Below the pieces are notes generated by a model. The model was given only the letters and a program-made list of their open reading frames with translations, ran no database searches and was not told the DNA's origin. From Selenomonas sp. (GTDB lineage: Bacteria > Bacillota > Negativicutes > Selenomonadales > Selenomonadaceae), in the NCBI GenBank assembly GCA_003518745.1, contig DOYB01000045.1, positions 1 to 33,600 on the forward strand: a stretch of DNA of 33,600 nucleotides. The letters run 5' to 3'. Position numbers and translations under genes: made by a program. Positions 9,295 through 16,900 of the stretch are shown one piece after another; positions within the stretch are counted from its first letter, which is position 1; every line of letters begins with the position of its first letter.

Positions 9295-9317
9295 AAAGCC
9301 TTCTAAATAAAGGCTTT
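9295..9317. terminator. Second small hairpin in the PTS-sepF gap
   Basis: AAAGCCTT and AAGGCTTT pair around a short AT-rich loop. No long T-run follows directly. It is a stem-loop that may assist termination or mRNA 3'-end stability. Apart from this, the preceding hairpin and the sepF promoter, the 348-bp gap 9175-9522 holds no gene I can support. Confidence 0.3.
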
Positions 9318-9384
9318 GATGCCTTTGACCGCGAAGCGGGGGAATTTTCTGAGGGCTTTTTGAAAAAAAGATGAAAAAAGGATT

Positions 9385-9413
9385 TTGCATTTTGCCTTAA
9401 ATTGTGGTATTAT
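9385..9413 (+). promoter_or_regulatory. Sigma-A-type promoter of sepF
   Basis: TTGCAT (9385-9390), a 17-base spacer and TATTAT (9408-9413) make a near-consensus promoter. Transcription would begin near 9420, giving a 5' leader of about 100 nt. The leader contains a hairpin: ATTTCGC (9440-9446) pairs with GCGAAAT (9453-9459). Confidence 0.65.
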
Positions 9414-9522
9414 GAAAACTATCTCAAAGAGCTATTTAGATTTCGCGTTAGAGCGAAATGCAGAAACATAGTTATGCATGAGGTTTAATACGGAACTTAT
9501 ATGTTTTGGGGGGCTAGGTTAA

Positions 9523-10077
9523 ATGGAGTGGCTTAAGAAAATAACTGACTTTATTATGCCGGTTGAGCCTGAGGAAGAGGAATTCGAGAGCGAGCAGGTG
9601 GTTGTGAAGAAGGAAGAGCCTGTTGCTATGGCCAATGAGCGCCAGGTAGTCAATGGCGGAACTGTTGCCAGCGATGGCTCTGTGAAGTATGGCGGCATGA
9701 GCTATACGGCTTCTCATGTGGCAGCGCCCGCGGCTTCGGTTGCTATGTCAAGCTCCACGACGCAGCAGACCGCGAAGCCTCAGTTCACTGTTCACAGCGG
9801 CAAGCCTGCGCAGTCGGGCAATATGATGATTCGTTTATGCACGCCCAGGAACTTTGATCAGGTGACTGCTGTAGCAGATGATATCAAGGGGAAGCGTGCG
9901 GTACTCATAAATTATGATAAGGTTGATTTGGAGGAGCAGCGTCGTATCTGCGATTTTGTCAACGGTGTGTGCTATGTGACGAATGGTGACGCGAAACGGA
10001 TTTCCAATAACATTGTTCTTTACGTTCCTGATGGAGTGGACGCTGAAGAAGCTATGTCACTGGCGATGGCTCATTGA
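9523..10077 (+). CDS. sepF: Cell division protein SepF
   Basis: SepF is a membrane-associated FtsZ-binding protein that aligns the division ring in Firmicutes. The 184-aa product begins with an amphipathic stretch (MEWLKKITDFIM), the usual membrane anchor. A low-complexity linker rich in Glu, Ser, Ala and Val (about 15-100) follows, then the SepF (DUF552) domain: PRNFDQVTAVADDIKGKRAV, the INYDKVD strand and DFVNGVCYVTNGDAKRIS. ATG 9523 is preceded by GGGGGG. The gene sits alone, with its own promoter and a strong downstream hairpin, not in the ylm cluster near ftsZ where Bacilli have it. Confidence 0.93.
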   Translation: MEWLKKITDFIMPVEPEEEEFESEQVVVKKEEPVAMANERQVVNGGTVASDGSVKYGGMSYTASHVAAPAASVAMSSSTTQQTAKPQFTVHSGKPAQSGNMMIRLCTPRNFDQVTAVADDIKGKRAVLINYDKVDLEEQRRICDFVNGVCYVTNGDAKRISNNIVLYVPDGVDAEEAMSLAMAH

Positions 10078-10103
10078 TTGTCTCCACGTGGAGGTGGAAA
10101 ATG

Positions 10104-10155
10104 CCCTTCCGTCAATTTGCAGACTATGGCTGCAGATTGACGGAAGGGTGTTTTG
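10104..10155 (+). terminator. Strong rho-independent terminator of sepF
   Basis: A 19-bp stem with one G-U wobble (10104-10122 pairs with 10130-10148) and a 7-nt loop is followed by TGTTTTGTTT. A separate perfect palindrome, CTCCACGTGGAG (10082-10093), lies between the stop codon and this hairpin. Confidence 0.85.
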
Positions 10156-10174
10156 TTTACGGTATGTGGCACAG

Positions 10175-10207
10175 AAAAAAGCCGATGCGGCAAAAGCCTG
10201 CATCGGC
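10175..10207 (-). terminator. Hairpin terminator for leftward transcription
   Basis: GCCGATGC (10181-10188) pairs with GCATCGGC (10200-10207). AAAAAA lies at 10175-10180, so on the minus strand the stem is followed by TTTTTT. It would end transcription coming from the zinc-ribbon gene and nagB. Confidence 0.7.
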
Positions 10208-10250
10208 GTACAAATCTTGTGGAACCAACTATAGTAATCGACTTTGTATT

Positions 10251-10308
10251 TGCCTAAGCCTTCCCCTTGAGGGGAAGGGGGACCGCGTTAGCGGTGGATG
10301 AGGTGGAT
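10251..10308. repeat. REP-like palindromic repeat unit
   Basis: CCTTCCCC TTGA GGGGAAGG is a perfect 8-bp stem, followed by GGGACCGC GTTA GCGG and GGATGAGGTGG. This two-hairpin pattern with a GGATGAGG tail is familiar as a dispersed intergenic repeat in several Firmicutes. Only one copy is seen in the window, so its repeat status rests on recognition. Confidence 0.55.
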
Positions 10309-10349
10309 GTATGCTGTTGGCAGATATACTGCCGTTTACTATAAAATGC

Positions 10350-10730
10350 TTACTCAGCAACCCAGGAATGGATGCCGCCCTCGGGGCAGGAAGGATCATA
10401 GCCGCCATTATGGGGATCGGAGTGGATGACCTTGCCGCACTTGGTGCATCTGTAGGCACCTGCCTCATGGGATGCGCCATTAGCCGGAGTTGAGGCGCTG
10501 CCGGAAGCTGTAGCGGCAGCACTGCCATCAATCTGTACGAAGGAGTGTATTCCACGATTCGGGCAGGACGGATCGTAGCCGCCGTCATGGGGATCGGAGT
10601 GGATTACAAGACCGCACTTAGTGCACTGCCAGGCAGCAGCAGCATAAACTGTCTGCAAGCCTCCGGATGCATACAACGCGATCGCGGCTAGAAATGCAAA
10701 AGCTACACCGAAAACAACAGGTTTTTTCAT
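10350..10730 (-). CDS. Small secreted protein with two tandem zinc-ribbon-like repeats
   Basis: The 126-aa product starts with a Sec signal peptide (MKKPVVFGVAFAFLAAIAL; likely cleavage near TVYAAA). The mature part is two near-identical units of about 33 residues (34-66 and 93-125) joined by a linker rich in Ser, Ala and Gly. Each unit has the pattern CxxCG-x3-HSDPH-x2-GGYDPSCP-x3-IHS. Ligand candidates are C36, C39, H44, H48, C56, H62 and C95, C98, H103, H107, C115, H121. The DNA of the two units is also very similar, so the duplication looks recent. I chose ATG 10730 because AAGGAGG lies just before it and the signal peptide starts there. Metal binding is inferred; I do not know the function. 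Confidence 0.8.
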   Translation of the reverse strand: MKKPVVFGVAFAFLAAIALYASGGLQTVYAAAAWQCTKCGLVIHSDPHDGGYDPSCPNRGIHSFVQIDGSAAATASGSASTPANGASHEAGAYRCTKCGKVIHSDPHNGGYDPSCPEGGIHSWVAE

Positions 10731-10803
10731 TTTGTTTACCTCCTTAAATATAATGAAAAATACAAAATAAAACCCTGCTTCACTCTCTTTTTCGACACGC
10801 CAT

Positions 10804-10809
10804 ATTATA
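10804..10809 (-). promoter_or_regulatory. Putative -10 element for the zinc-ribbon gene
   Basis: TATAAT on the minus strand lies about 75 bp before the start codon at 10730. No convincing -35 is found at the proper distance. The 147-bp gap to nagB could also be crossed by readthrough. Confidence 0.35.
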
Positions 10810-10877
10810 TTCCTGCAAGATTTACAAATTTTTCTGCAATATGTGGGTAAGTAACCGGCAATAAACAAATTTTAGGA

Positions 10878-11612
10878 TCAGGATTTTTTGATCTCGGAAA
10901 GCGCGTCTTTATCCGCAACAACAATTGTATCATAATGAAGCTGAAGAACTGATGCCTGTACCTTGGGTGAAATGGCGCCATACATCATTTCCTTCAATAT
11001 AGCGGCCTTATCCTTTCCACTGACCAGAACAATTATCTTTCTAGCAAACATTATGTTTTTTATGCCCATGGTGTATGCCTGACGGGGCACATCCGCCTCA
11101 GAAGCGAAGAATCGTTTGTTTGCCTGAATGGTGGAATCTGCCAGATTCACCAGATGCGTTCTGGCCTCAAAGGCATTGCCGGGCTCATTGAAGCCTATAT
11201 GGCCGTTATGTCCAAGACCTAACAGCTGGAGGTCGATGCCGCCGACTTCCTTGATTTTTTCATTGTAATCCTTGCAAGCCCGCACCGGGTTATCTGTCAT
11301 GCCGTCAGGGATGTATGTACGTCTGATGTCGATGTTTACCTTGGAGAAGAGATGTTCATGCATGAAATGATAATAGCTTTGTGGATGCTCCCGGGGCAAG
11401 CCCTTGTATTCATCCAGATTGAAGGTGGTAACCTTTGAAAAATCCAGATCGCCCTTCCGGTACCATTCCACAAGCTGGCGATAGACGCCTATGGGGGAGG
11501 CGCCGGTGGCAAGTCCGAGGACACAGCGGGGCTTCATTATAATCTGCGCGGATATCAGGTTGGCTGCCTTTCGGCTCATATCATCGAAATTCTTTGCTTC
11601 AATGATTTCCAT
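10878..11612 (-). CDS. nagB: Glucosamine-6-phosphate deaminase
   Basis: The enzyme converts glucosamine-6-phosphate to fructose-6-phosphate and ammonia in amino-sugar catabolism. The 244-aa product has the family motifs GLATGASPIGVY (phosphate binding), FNLDEYKGL (catalytic Asp) and LGLGHNGHIGFNEPG. Length is standard. ATG 11612 is chosen over the upstream in-frame start because AAGGAGG stands just before it. nagA is not adjacent, so the gene appears monocistronic or is followed by the zinc-ribbon gene on the same strand. Confidence 0.96.
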   Translation of the reverse strand: MEIIEAKNFDDMSRKAANLISAQIIMKPRCVLGLATGASPIGVYRQLVEWYRKGDLDFSKVTTFNLDEYKGLPREHPQSYYHFMHEHLFSKVNIDIRRTYIPDGMTDNPVRACKDYNEKIKEVGGIDLQLLGLGHNGHIGFNEPGNAFEARTHLVNLADSTIQANKRFFASEADVPRQAYTMGIKNIMFARKIIVLVSGKDKAAILKEMMYGAISPKVQASVLQLHYDTIVVADKDALSEIKKS

Positions 11613-11653
11613 ACTGTATACCTCCTTGCGCTTCAAGCGATTTTAACATCTTT

Positions 11654-11682
11654 ATTCTAAACTATCGGTATGTGATTTTCAA
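11654..11682 (-). promoter_or_regulatory. Promoter of nagB
   Basis: On the minus strand, TTGAAA (11682-11677), a 17-base spacer and TAGAAT (11659-11654) lie about 42 bp before the nagB start codon. Confidence 0.6.
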
Positions 11683-11699
11683 GAACTATCTGAAAAATA

Positions 11700-11728
11700 T
11701 TGAAATAATATGATAATAGCATTATAAA
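11700..11728 (+). promoter_or_regulatory. Promoter reading into the TSCPD gene and probably the following cluster
   Basis: TTGAAA (11700-11705), a 17-base spacer and TATAAA (11723-11728) form a near-consensus promoter about 120 bp before the start at 11852. It is divergent from the nagB promoter in the same 239-bp gap. The next gene begins only 45 bp after the TSCPD gene with no obvious terminator, so this may be the main promoter of the biosynthetic arm. Confidence 0.6.
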
Positions 11729-11851
11729 ATGGAGGCGGAATTAATAATCGAAAGCAGGTAAAACGCGAAAGACTATCGAAATATAAATATGGCAGGCATT
11801 GAATGCCACATGAAAAATTTTGCTTTAGTAAGGATAGGGAGGAAGATAAAT

Positions 11852-12118
11852 ATGCAGTCTTACAAATATGTTCCGGAAAAGGTGTGCTCAAAGGAAATCT
11901 CGTTCGACTTGGATAACGGTGTACTTCACAATGTGAAATTCCAAGGGGGATGCCCCGGAAATCTACTGGCTATAGGCAAGCTTCTTGAGGGGGCTGACGC
12001 CTCGCGCACTGTCGAACTGTTAAAGGGCAACATTTGCGGCACACGAGGAACCTCCTGCGCTGATCAGCTTGCGATAGCGATACAGGAGGCAATGGGGCAG
12101 CAAAGCGGCACCAACTGA
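11852..12118 (+). CDS. TSCPD domain protein, TIGR03905 type
   Basis: This 88-aa protein of unknown function carries three conserved cysteines: QGGCPGNL (C34), ICGTR (C62) and TSCADQLA (C69). The last is the TSCPD signature shared with the C-terminal region of ribonucleotide reductases. Length and motifs fit the TIGR03905 family. ATG 11852 has GGGAGGAAG upstream; the in-frame ATG at 11789 lacks a ribosome site. It precedes the biosynthetic cluster by 45 bp, but this family is common elsewhere and need not belong to it. Confidence 0.82.
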   Translation: MQSYKYVPEKVCSKEISFDLDNGVLHNVKFQGGCPGNLLAIGKLLEGADASRTVELLKGNICGTRGTSCADQLAIAIQEAMGQQSGTN

Positions 12119-12163
12119 TAGTTCCAGTGGCTGCTTACGCAATAACCGAAGGAGAGGTGCCCA

Positions 12164-13033
12164 ATGAAGAAAGCAGCAGCAGCCCTGTTGTGTTTTATCA
12201 CAGCACTTAGCCTGTTTTGGGGATGTGGCAATGGATACCAATCGAATTCGGGTTCACAGGTCAAGGTAACAAGCAAGAACGTCAAGCTCGGAGTGTTGGC
12301 CCATACTAATGCCAGTGAAGCGGAATTCAACGAGGAATTGAAGCGGATAGAGAAAGAATCTGCTGTAGATTTATACCACACCGCAGTATACTACGACAAT
12401 CTGCCATCTATGCTGATGGGATTGGAATCCGGAAAGCTGCAGGAAATATTGATTTATGACAGTGTTGCCCGCTACATTGTTCATGGAAATGATATGCTTG
12501 AGCTGGCAGAGCTGCACCATAAGAACAGCCTGTATGTAATGGAGTCGTTTTGCTGCGCGGTCAGAATGGAAGACAAGGAACTGCTGGCAAAGCTGAACAA
12601 GGCTATTGATGAAATGCGTTCTGATGGAACCTTGGCAAAATTGACCTCCAAATACATTACTGAATTGGGGGATAAGAATCCTCCGGCTGTTCCTTTGGGA
12701 TTCACAGCGGGGGCGCCTGTTCTAAAGATTGCTATTACCGGGGATCTGCCACCACTTGATCTGATTCGCTCAGACGGAACTCCCGCGGGCTTCAATACCG
12801 CAATCATGGCGGAGCTTGGCAAGCGAATGGGAATGAATGTTGAAATAGTACAACTGGAAAACAGGGCGCGTGCCTCGGCATTGTTGTCGAAAAAGGTCGA
12901 TGTGGTATTCTGGACGATGATTCCATATGGTGATGAAAATAGGATGCCGGAAAATCTCGACAAGCCGGACGATGTATCTGTATCAGAGCCATATTATATG
13001 GACAAGGTAGTTCATGTCAAAATGAAGCAATAG
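12164..13033 (+). CDS. Family 3 solute-binding-like lipoprotein, apparently circularly permuted
   Basis: The 289-aa product has a lipoprotein-like signal (MKKAAAALLCFITALSLFWGC, putative lipid Cys21). Residues about 38-168 align by eye with the second lobe and C-terminus of SBP_bac_3 proteins: VKLGVLAHTNASEAEF, then a YDNLPSMLMGLESGK-type stretch, then AVRMEDKELLAKLNKAI and DGTLAKLTSKYI. After a linker, residues about 187-289 match the normal N-terminal lobe (LKIAITGDLPPLDL, GTPAGFNTAIMAELGKRMGM, VDVVFWTMIP, SEPYYMDK) and the protein then ends. The lobe order is therefore reversed. No ABC permease or ATPase is adjacent. The next gene is a membrane sensor, so a ligand-sensing role is more likely than transport; that is inference. 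Confidence 0.78.
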   Translation: MKKAAAALLCFITALSLFWGCGNGYQSNSGSQVKVTSKNVKLGVLAHTNASEAEFNEELKRIEKESAVDLYHTAVYYDNLPSMLMGLESGKLQEILIYDSVARYIVHGNDMLELAELHHKNSLYVMESFCCAVRMEDKELLAKLNKAIDEMRSDGTLAKLTSKYITELGDKNPPAVPLGFTAGAPVLKIAITGDLPPLDLIRSDGTPAGFNTAIMAELGKRMGMNVEIVQLENRARASALLSKKVDVVFWTMIPYGDENRMPENLDKPDDVSVSEPYYMDKVVHVKMKQ

Positions 13034-13097
13034 GGAAGCTCGCGGGTTACTGTTTTGAAAAGGATTTAGGATTTGTTCGATTGTGGGGGAGCACTTA

Positions 13098-15284
13098 ATG
13101 AATCTTTCGATTCGGGGGCGCATGCTGCTCCTGGTTTTTTCGGGTGTCTTTGCCGCGCTGCTGTCATTGGGGGCGACGCTTTTCTATAGTTTTGAAGAGA
13201 ACAGCCGCGCCATGGAAAATCAGATAAACTACCTTAGGGATTTCCTGGCGGAATCAATGGGCGGCTATGCGGAGGAAAATAGCAAAAGAAGGCTGCGTGA
13301 GGTAGCGGAGGCAAGGGCTCAGCACTTGGATTGGGAATTGGTCAGTATGTGCGATGATGTTTATATGCTTGCCGACAGCATGTCTATGATAATGTCGAAC
13401 CCCCAATATCACAATCCACGTACCCTTGATGATACGCGATACGACTCTGTCAAAAGGGGAACGCCGTATATTCGTTTTATTCCGGAGCTGGCCGATGGAG
13501 GGATGAGTGAATCCCTGCGTAACGAAATGGGCATCGCGGGGAATATTGCCGATATTCTCATGCCTATGGGAAATGCCTATAGGGGTTATAAGGTTCAGCT
13601 TTTCGTGGCATCAGCGGATGGATATCTCATTGCCGTTGATGCTCCCCTTGATGGTGATGGGGATGAAAATGGCGATTACACGGAGACGTTTCGGGAGAGG
13701 TTCCGCGCCAATTATGACCATCGTCAAAGCACTTGGTACAAGCTGGGTCAAAGCATAGACCGCCCCGCGTTTACTGTGGGGGGCTATGCGGGCAGTGACG
13801 GTCGAAAGTATTTGGCCTGTGTGATGCCCTATTATGTCAACGGAGAGTTCGCGGGGGTGGCCGGCGTAAGCCAGGATGAGAAAGAAATTTATCGTGAGAC
13901 AAAGGATATAATAATCGGACATGATCATAGCAACTTCGTTCTTTCAAGCAAGGGGGAGGTCGTTTTCTCTCCCGAATCAGAGGGACTTTTGGCAGCAGTG
14001 CTGGACGAGGTGGATTTACGACAAGCGGAAGAAGAAGATCTGGCGGAGCTTGCCAGACTCATGGTAGAAGGGAAGAGCGGTGTCAGGTCTATAGATCTCT
14101 ATGGAGAGATTTATTATGTGGCCTTTGCCCCCATGGAGGCCAATGGCTGGAGCTTTGGCGTGCTGATTGAAGAGGATGAGGTCATGGCTCCGCTGAGGGC
14201 TGTGGAAGGAGAGGTTTTTAAAAGCATAGGATTATTTCATGAAATGATTGAGCAATCATTCGAGGCTACGGGCAGAAGAAGCATTCTGATACTAATTCCG
14301 GTTTTACTGCTCCTGTTCTACGGCAGTGGCTTCATGGCAAGCCGATTGTCCCGCCCTATACGCAGGTTGGCGGTAGAAGTAAAGGAGCTCGCGGCGGGGA
14401 ATTTCGATAAGAAGCTCAGGATTCATACCGGTGATGAAATAGAAGATTTGGCGGATGCCTTCAATACCATGACAGATGAACTGAAGACGCACATGAAGAA
14501 TCTAGAGCTGGCGACAGCGGAGCATGAGCGTGTGCGCACAGAGCTTGAGGTTGCGACAAGGATTCAGGAGGATATGCTGCCAAGAAGATTTCCGGCGTTC
14601 CCGGAGAGGCAGGAATTCGATATTTATGCTACAATGGATGCGGCAAAGGATGTGGGAGGGGATTTCTATGACTTCTACATGCCGAACAGCAACCATCTTG
14701 TTTTCCTTATAGCGGACGTGTCGGGGAAAGGGATTCCGGCAGCACTTTTCATGGCAAAATCCCAGTCCATACTCAAAAACAGCGTATTGATGGCAGAATC
14801 CGAGAGTGATGTTTCTTCCATTCTGGATAATGCTAATAGGCTGCTTTGCGGGGGAAATGACGCGTCCATGTTCGTAACGGTATTTCTTGGGGTTCTGGAT
14901 TTACGGACAGGGCATCTCGTGTATGGCGATGGAGGCCATTGTCAGCCCATATTATGCAGGAATGGCAGCTGTGATTTTCTGCCAATGAAGAAAAATTCTA
15001 TGCTGGGCCTTATGGAGCTTCCATACGATCAGCAGAGCATAGAGCTTCTGCCGGGAGACACTATCTTCCTGTATACGGACGGAGTGTCAGAGGCCATGAA
15101 TGAGAAGGAGGAGCAGTTTACAGAGAAGCGCGTCAGGGAGACGCTTTCGGAAATAGGAGAGCGCGAGCCGGAAGAGCTCCTGACAAGGATGCGGGATATT
15201 CTCAAGGAGTATGCGGGAACAGCGCAGCAATCAGATGATATCACCATGCTGGGGCTGAAGTATAATGGAAACAATGTGAGCTAA
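13098..15284 (+). CDS. Membrane sensor phosphatase: extracytoplasmic Cache-like domain, HAMP, PP2C/SpoIIE
   Basis: This 728-aa protein is predicted to sense an external cue and dephosphorylate a STAS-domain partner. It has one N-terminal helix (about 7-32), a large Cache-like periplasmic domain (about 35-390, with YVNGEFAGVAGVSQD), a second helix (about 395-415), HAMP, a short coiled coil (ELEVATRIQEDMLP), and a PP2C domain (about 485-722). The PP2C metal motifs are intact: DVGGDFYD, ADVSGKGIPAAL, YTDGVSEA and QSDDITM. ATG 13098 is preferred to GTG 13083 because GGGGGAG lies at the right distance. It is the RsbU-like element of a partner-switching module; the STAS domain it would act on begins 14 bp downstream. 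Confidence 0.92.
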   Translation: MNLSIRGRMLLLVFSGVFAALLSLGATLFYSFEENSRAMENQINYLRDFLAESMGGYAEENSKRRLREVAEARAQHLDWELVSMCDDVYMLADSMSMIMSNPQYHNPRTLDDTRYDSVKRGTPYIRFIPELADGGMSESLRNEMGIAGNIADILMPMGNAYRGYKVQLFVASADGYLIAVDAPLDGDGDENGDYTETFRERFRANYDHRQSTWYKLGQSIDRPAFTVGGYAGSDGRKYLACVMPYYVNGEFAGVAGVSQDEKEIYRETKDIIIGHDHSNFVLSSKGEVVFSPESEGLLAAVLDEVDLRQAEEEDLAELARLMVEGKSGVRSIDLYGEIYYVAFAPMEANGWSFGVLIEEDEVMAPLRAVEGEVFKSIGLFHEMIEQSFEATGRRSILILIPVLLLLFYGSGFMASRLSRPIRRLAVEVKELAAGNFDKKLRIHTGDEIEDLADAFNTMTDELKTHMKNLELATAEHERVRTELEVATRIQEDMLPRRFPAFPERQEFDIYATMDAAKDVGGDFYDFYMPNSNHLVFLIADVSGKGIPAALFMAKSQSILKNSVLMAESESDVSSILDNANRLLCGGNDASMFVTVFLGVLDLRTGHLVYGDGGHCQPILCRNGSCDFLPMKKNSMLGLMELPYDQQSIELLPGDTIFLYTDGVSEAMNEKEEQFTEKRVRETLSEIGEREPEELLTRMRDILKEYAGTAQQSDDITMLGLKYNGNNVS

Positions 15285-15298
15285 GGAGAGATACGACT

Positions 15299-16900
15299 AT
15301 GTCAATTACGATTACACCTAAGGTGGCCGGAACAACCCTTACTTTAGAGCTGGTGGGCAAACTCAGCACGATTGAGGCCAAGGAGTTTGACACGAGGTTT
15401 CAGACCATGTCCGAAGGCATGAAGGAAGCATTGCTGGATTTTTCGGCAGTGGACTATATTTCCTCTGCCGGTCTCAGATCCATCTTTGTTGCTAAAAAAA
15501 CGATGCTTCAGCAGGGCGGTGAGCTCAAGGTGCTCTATCCGTCTTCGGATGTTATGGAGGTCTTTAAGGCGACACGCTATGACAATATCGTGACCATCGT
15601 GCAGAAGGAAGAGGACAATGCTCAGGTATTCTATCCCCTGCGTCCAGTGCAGCGCATGATGGTGGACCTCCATTTTCAAAAGGCCCAGTCCACTATGATG
15701 AATACCGGCGGATTGGTCAGGCTGGATAATTCTCTGGATTTGGAACTGTTGGCAGAGGCACTGAACGGACTTTTGGGAGCTTATGATATCTTTCGGTGCC
15801 GTTTGGTGCTTCATCCTGAGACAGGTGAGCTTTGCCAGCGTTTTGACGGAGAAATTGGACGGGTTTATGTGGAAACCATGTCCGACGAGGCCTTCGAGGC
15901 GCGCAAGCAGAGCGTGAAGCAGCCCTATGAGTTGATCGACCATCCGTTGTATCGGGCATATATCATGAAAACCAGATCTGCCAACTATATATATGTAGAT
16001 TTTTATCATGCTATCATGGATGGGACAGCCATTGCCCTGCTTTTTTGGCGTGAGCTGGATAAAAGATATACTCAGCTGGTGAATAAGCAGGAGCCGAAGA
16101 GTCCGAGGCAGCCCTCCAGCTATGCTGAGTATATACTGGAGGAAGCGAGGATTCCCAAGGAGGAATTAAAGGCCGGTCAGGACTACTGGAGGAACCTGCT
16201 GGCTCAGTTTGACGAGACAAAGCATCTGCCGCCTCCCGATATCAAGGGCGAACCGGATACCATGGAGCATGAAATCGAGGTGCCGTTTTCCGGCATGGAA
16301 AAGAGCTTCTTCAAGGGGAAGGACTACAACGAAAACACCTTTTTCATGGGGGCCGCCATGCTGGCTTTGGCTAAGTCCACCGGCAGAAATGAGGCCATGC
16401 TTGCATGGGTTCATAACGGCAGATTTACCCCTTCAGAGCGCCGTCTTATGGGGCTGATGCTGGATCAGTTCCCTGCTCGTTGGGATTTCAGTGAGGATTG
16501 CTCTGCCCATGATTTCCTCTGCAGGCTTGAGGCTAAGACCCAGGAGGATATGAAGCTCCGTAAGAGTTTGGATGTGTTCTATGAGGAAGGAAGCGCGGAC
16601 GGTATTGCCGGCTTTATCCTGCAAAAGGGCAGCATGGGGCGCAGGGGTACCATGAAGTTCTGCGGAACTGAGGCTGTGATAGAAGAGATGCCAGCAAACG
16701 AGATATCAGCGGCGGAAAATACGGTGGACATTGAGATGAACTCCCATGATGATGGGACATATTCTTTGGTACTCGATTATGATAACTATCGCTATACGGA
16801 AGGCGCTATGCGTAAATTCGCCGCCATCATGGAGAAGATGACTATTGGTCTCCAAAACGGGAACCGCATGGTGTCAGAATTGCTTTCGGAGGAAATATGA
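15299..16900 (+). CDS. STAS (anti-sigma antagonist) domain fused to an NRPS condensation domain
   Basis: Residues 1-103 form a SpoIIAA/RsbV-like STAS domain. The phosphoacceptor loop reads VDYISSAGLRSI, with Ser55 or Ser56 in the position that is phosphorylated in RsbV-type proteins. Residues about 108-530 are a condensation domain: FYPLRPVQRMMVD (C1), then YHAIMDG (236-242), where the catalytic His237 and the Asp-Gly are kept but the first His of HHxxxDG is Tyr. The 533-aa frame is continuous with no frameshift. It starts 14 bp after the phosphatase gene (ribosome site AAGGAGAG) and overlaps the NRPS start by 4 bp. I do not know a characterised protein with this pairing. A phosphorylation-controlled condensation enzyme is the simplest reading. 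Confidence 0.88.
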   Translation: MSITITPKVAGTTLTLELVGKLSTIEAKEFDTRFQTMSEGMKEALLDFSAVDYISSAGLRSIFVAKKTMLQQGGELKVLYPSSDVMEVFKATRYDNIVTIVQKEEDNAQVFYPLRPVQRMMVDLHFQKAQSTMMNTGGLVRLDNSLDLELLAEALNGLLGAYDIFRCRLVLHPETGELCQRFDGEIGRVYVETMSDEAFEARKQSVKQPYELIDHPLYRAYIMKTRSANYIYVDFYHAIMDGTAIALLFWRELDKRYTQLVNKQEPKSPRQPSSYAEYILEEARIPKEELKAGQDYWRNLLAQFDETKHLPPPDIKGEPDTMEHEIEVPFSGMEKSFFKGKDYNENTFFMGAAMLALAKSTGRNEAMLAWVHNGRFTPSERRLMGLMLDQFPARWDFSEDCSAHDFLCRLEAKTQEDMKLRKSLDVFYEEGSADGIAGFILQKGSMGRRGTMKFCGTEAVIEEMPANEISAAENTVDIEMNSHDDGTYSLVLDYDNYRYTEGAMRKFAAIMEKMTIGLQNGNRMVSELLSEEI

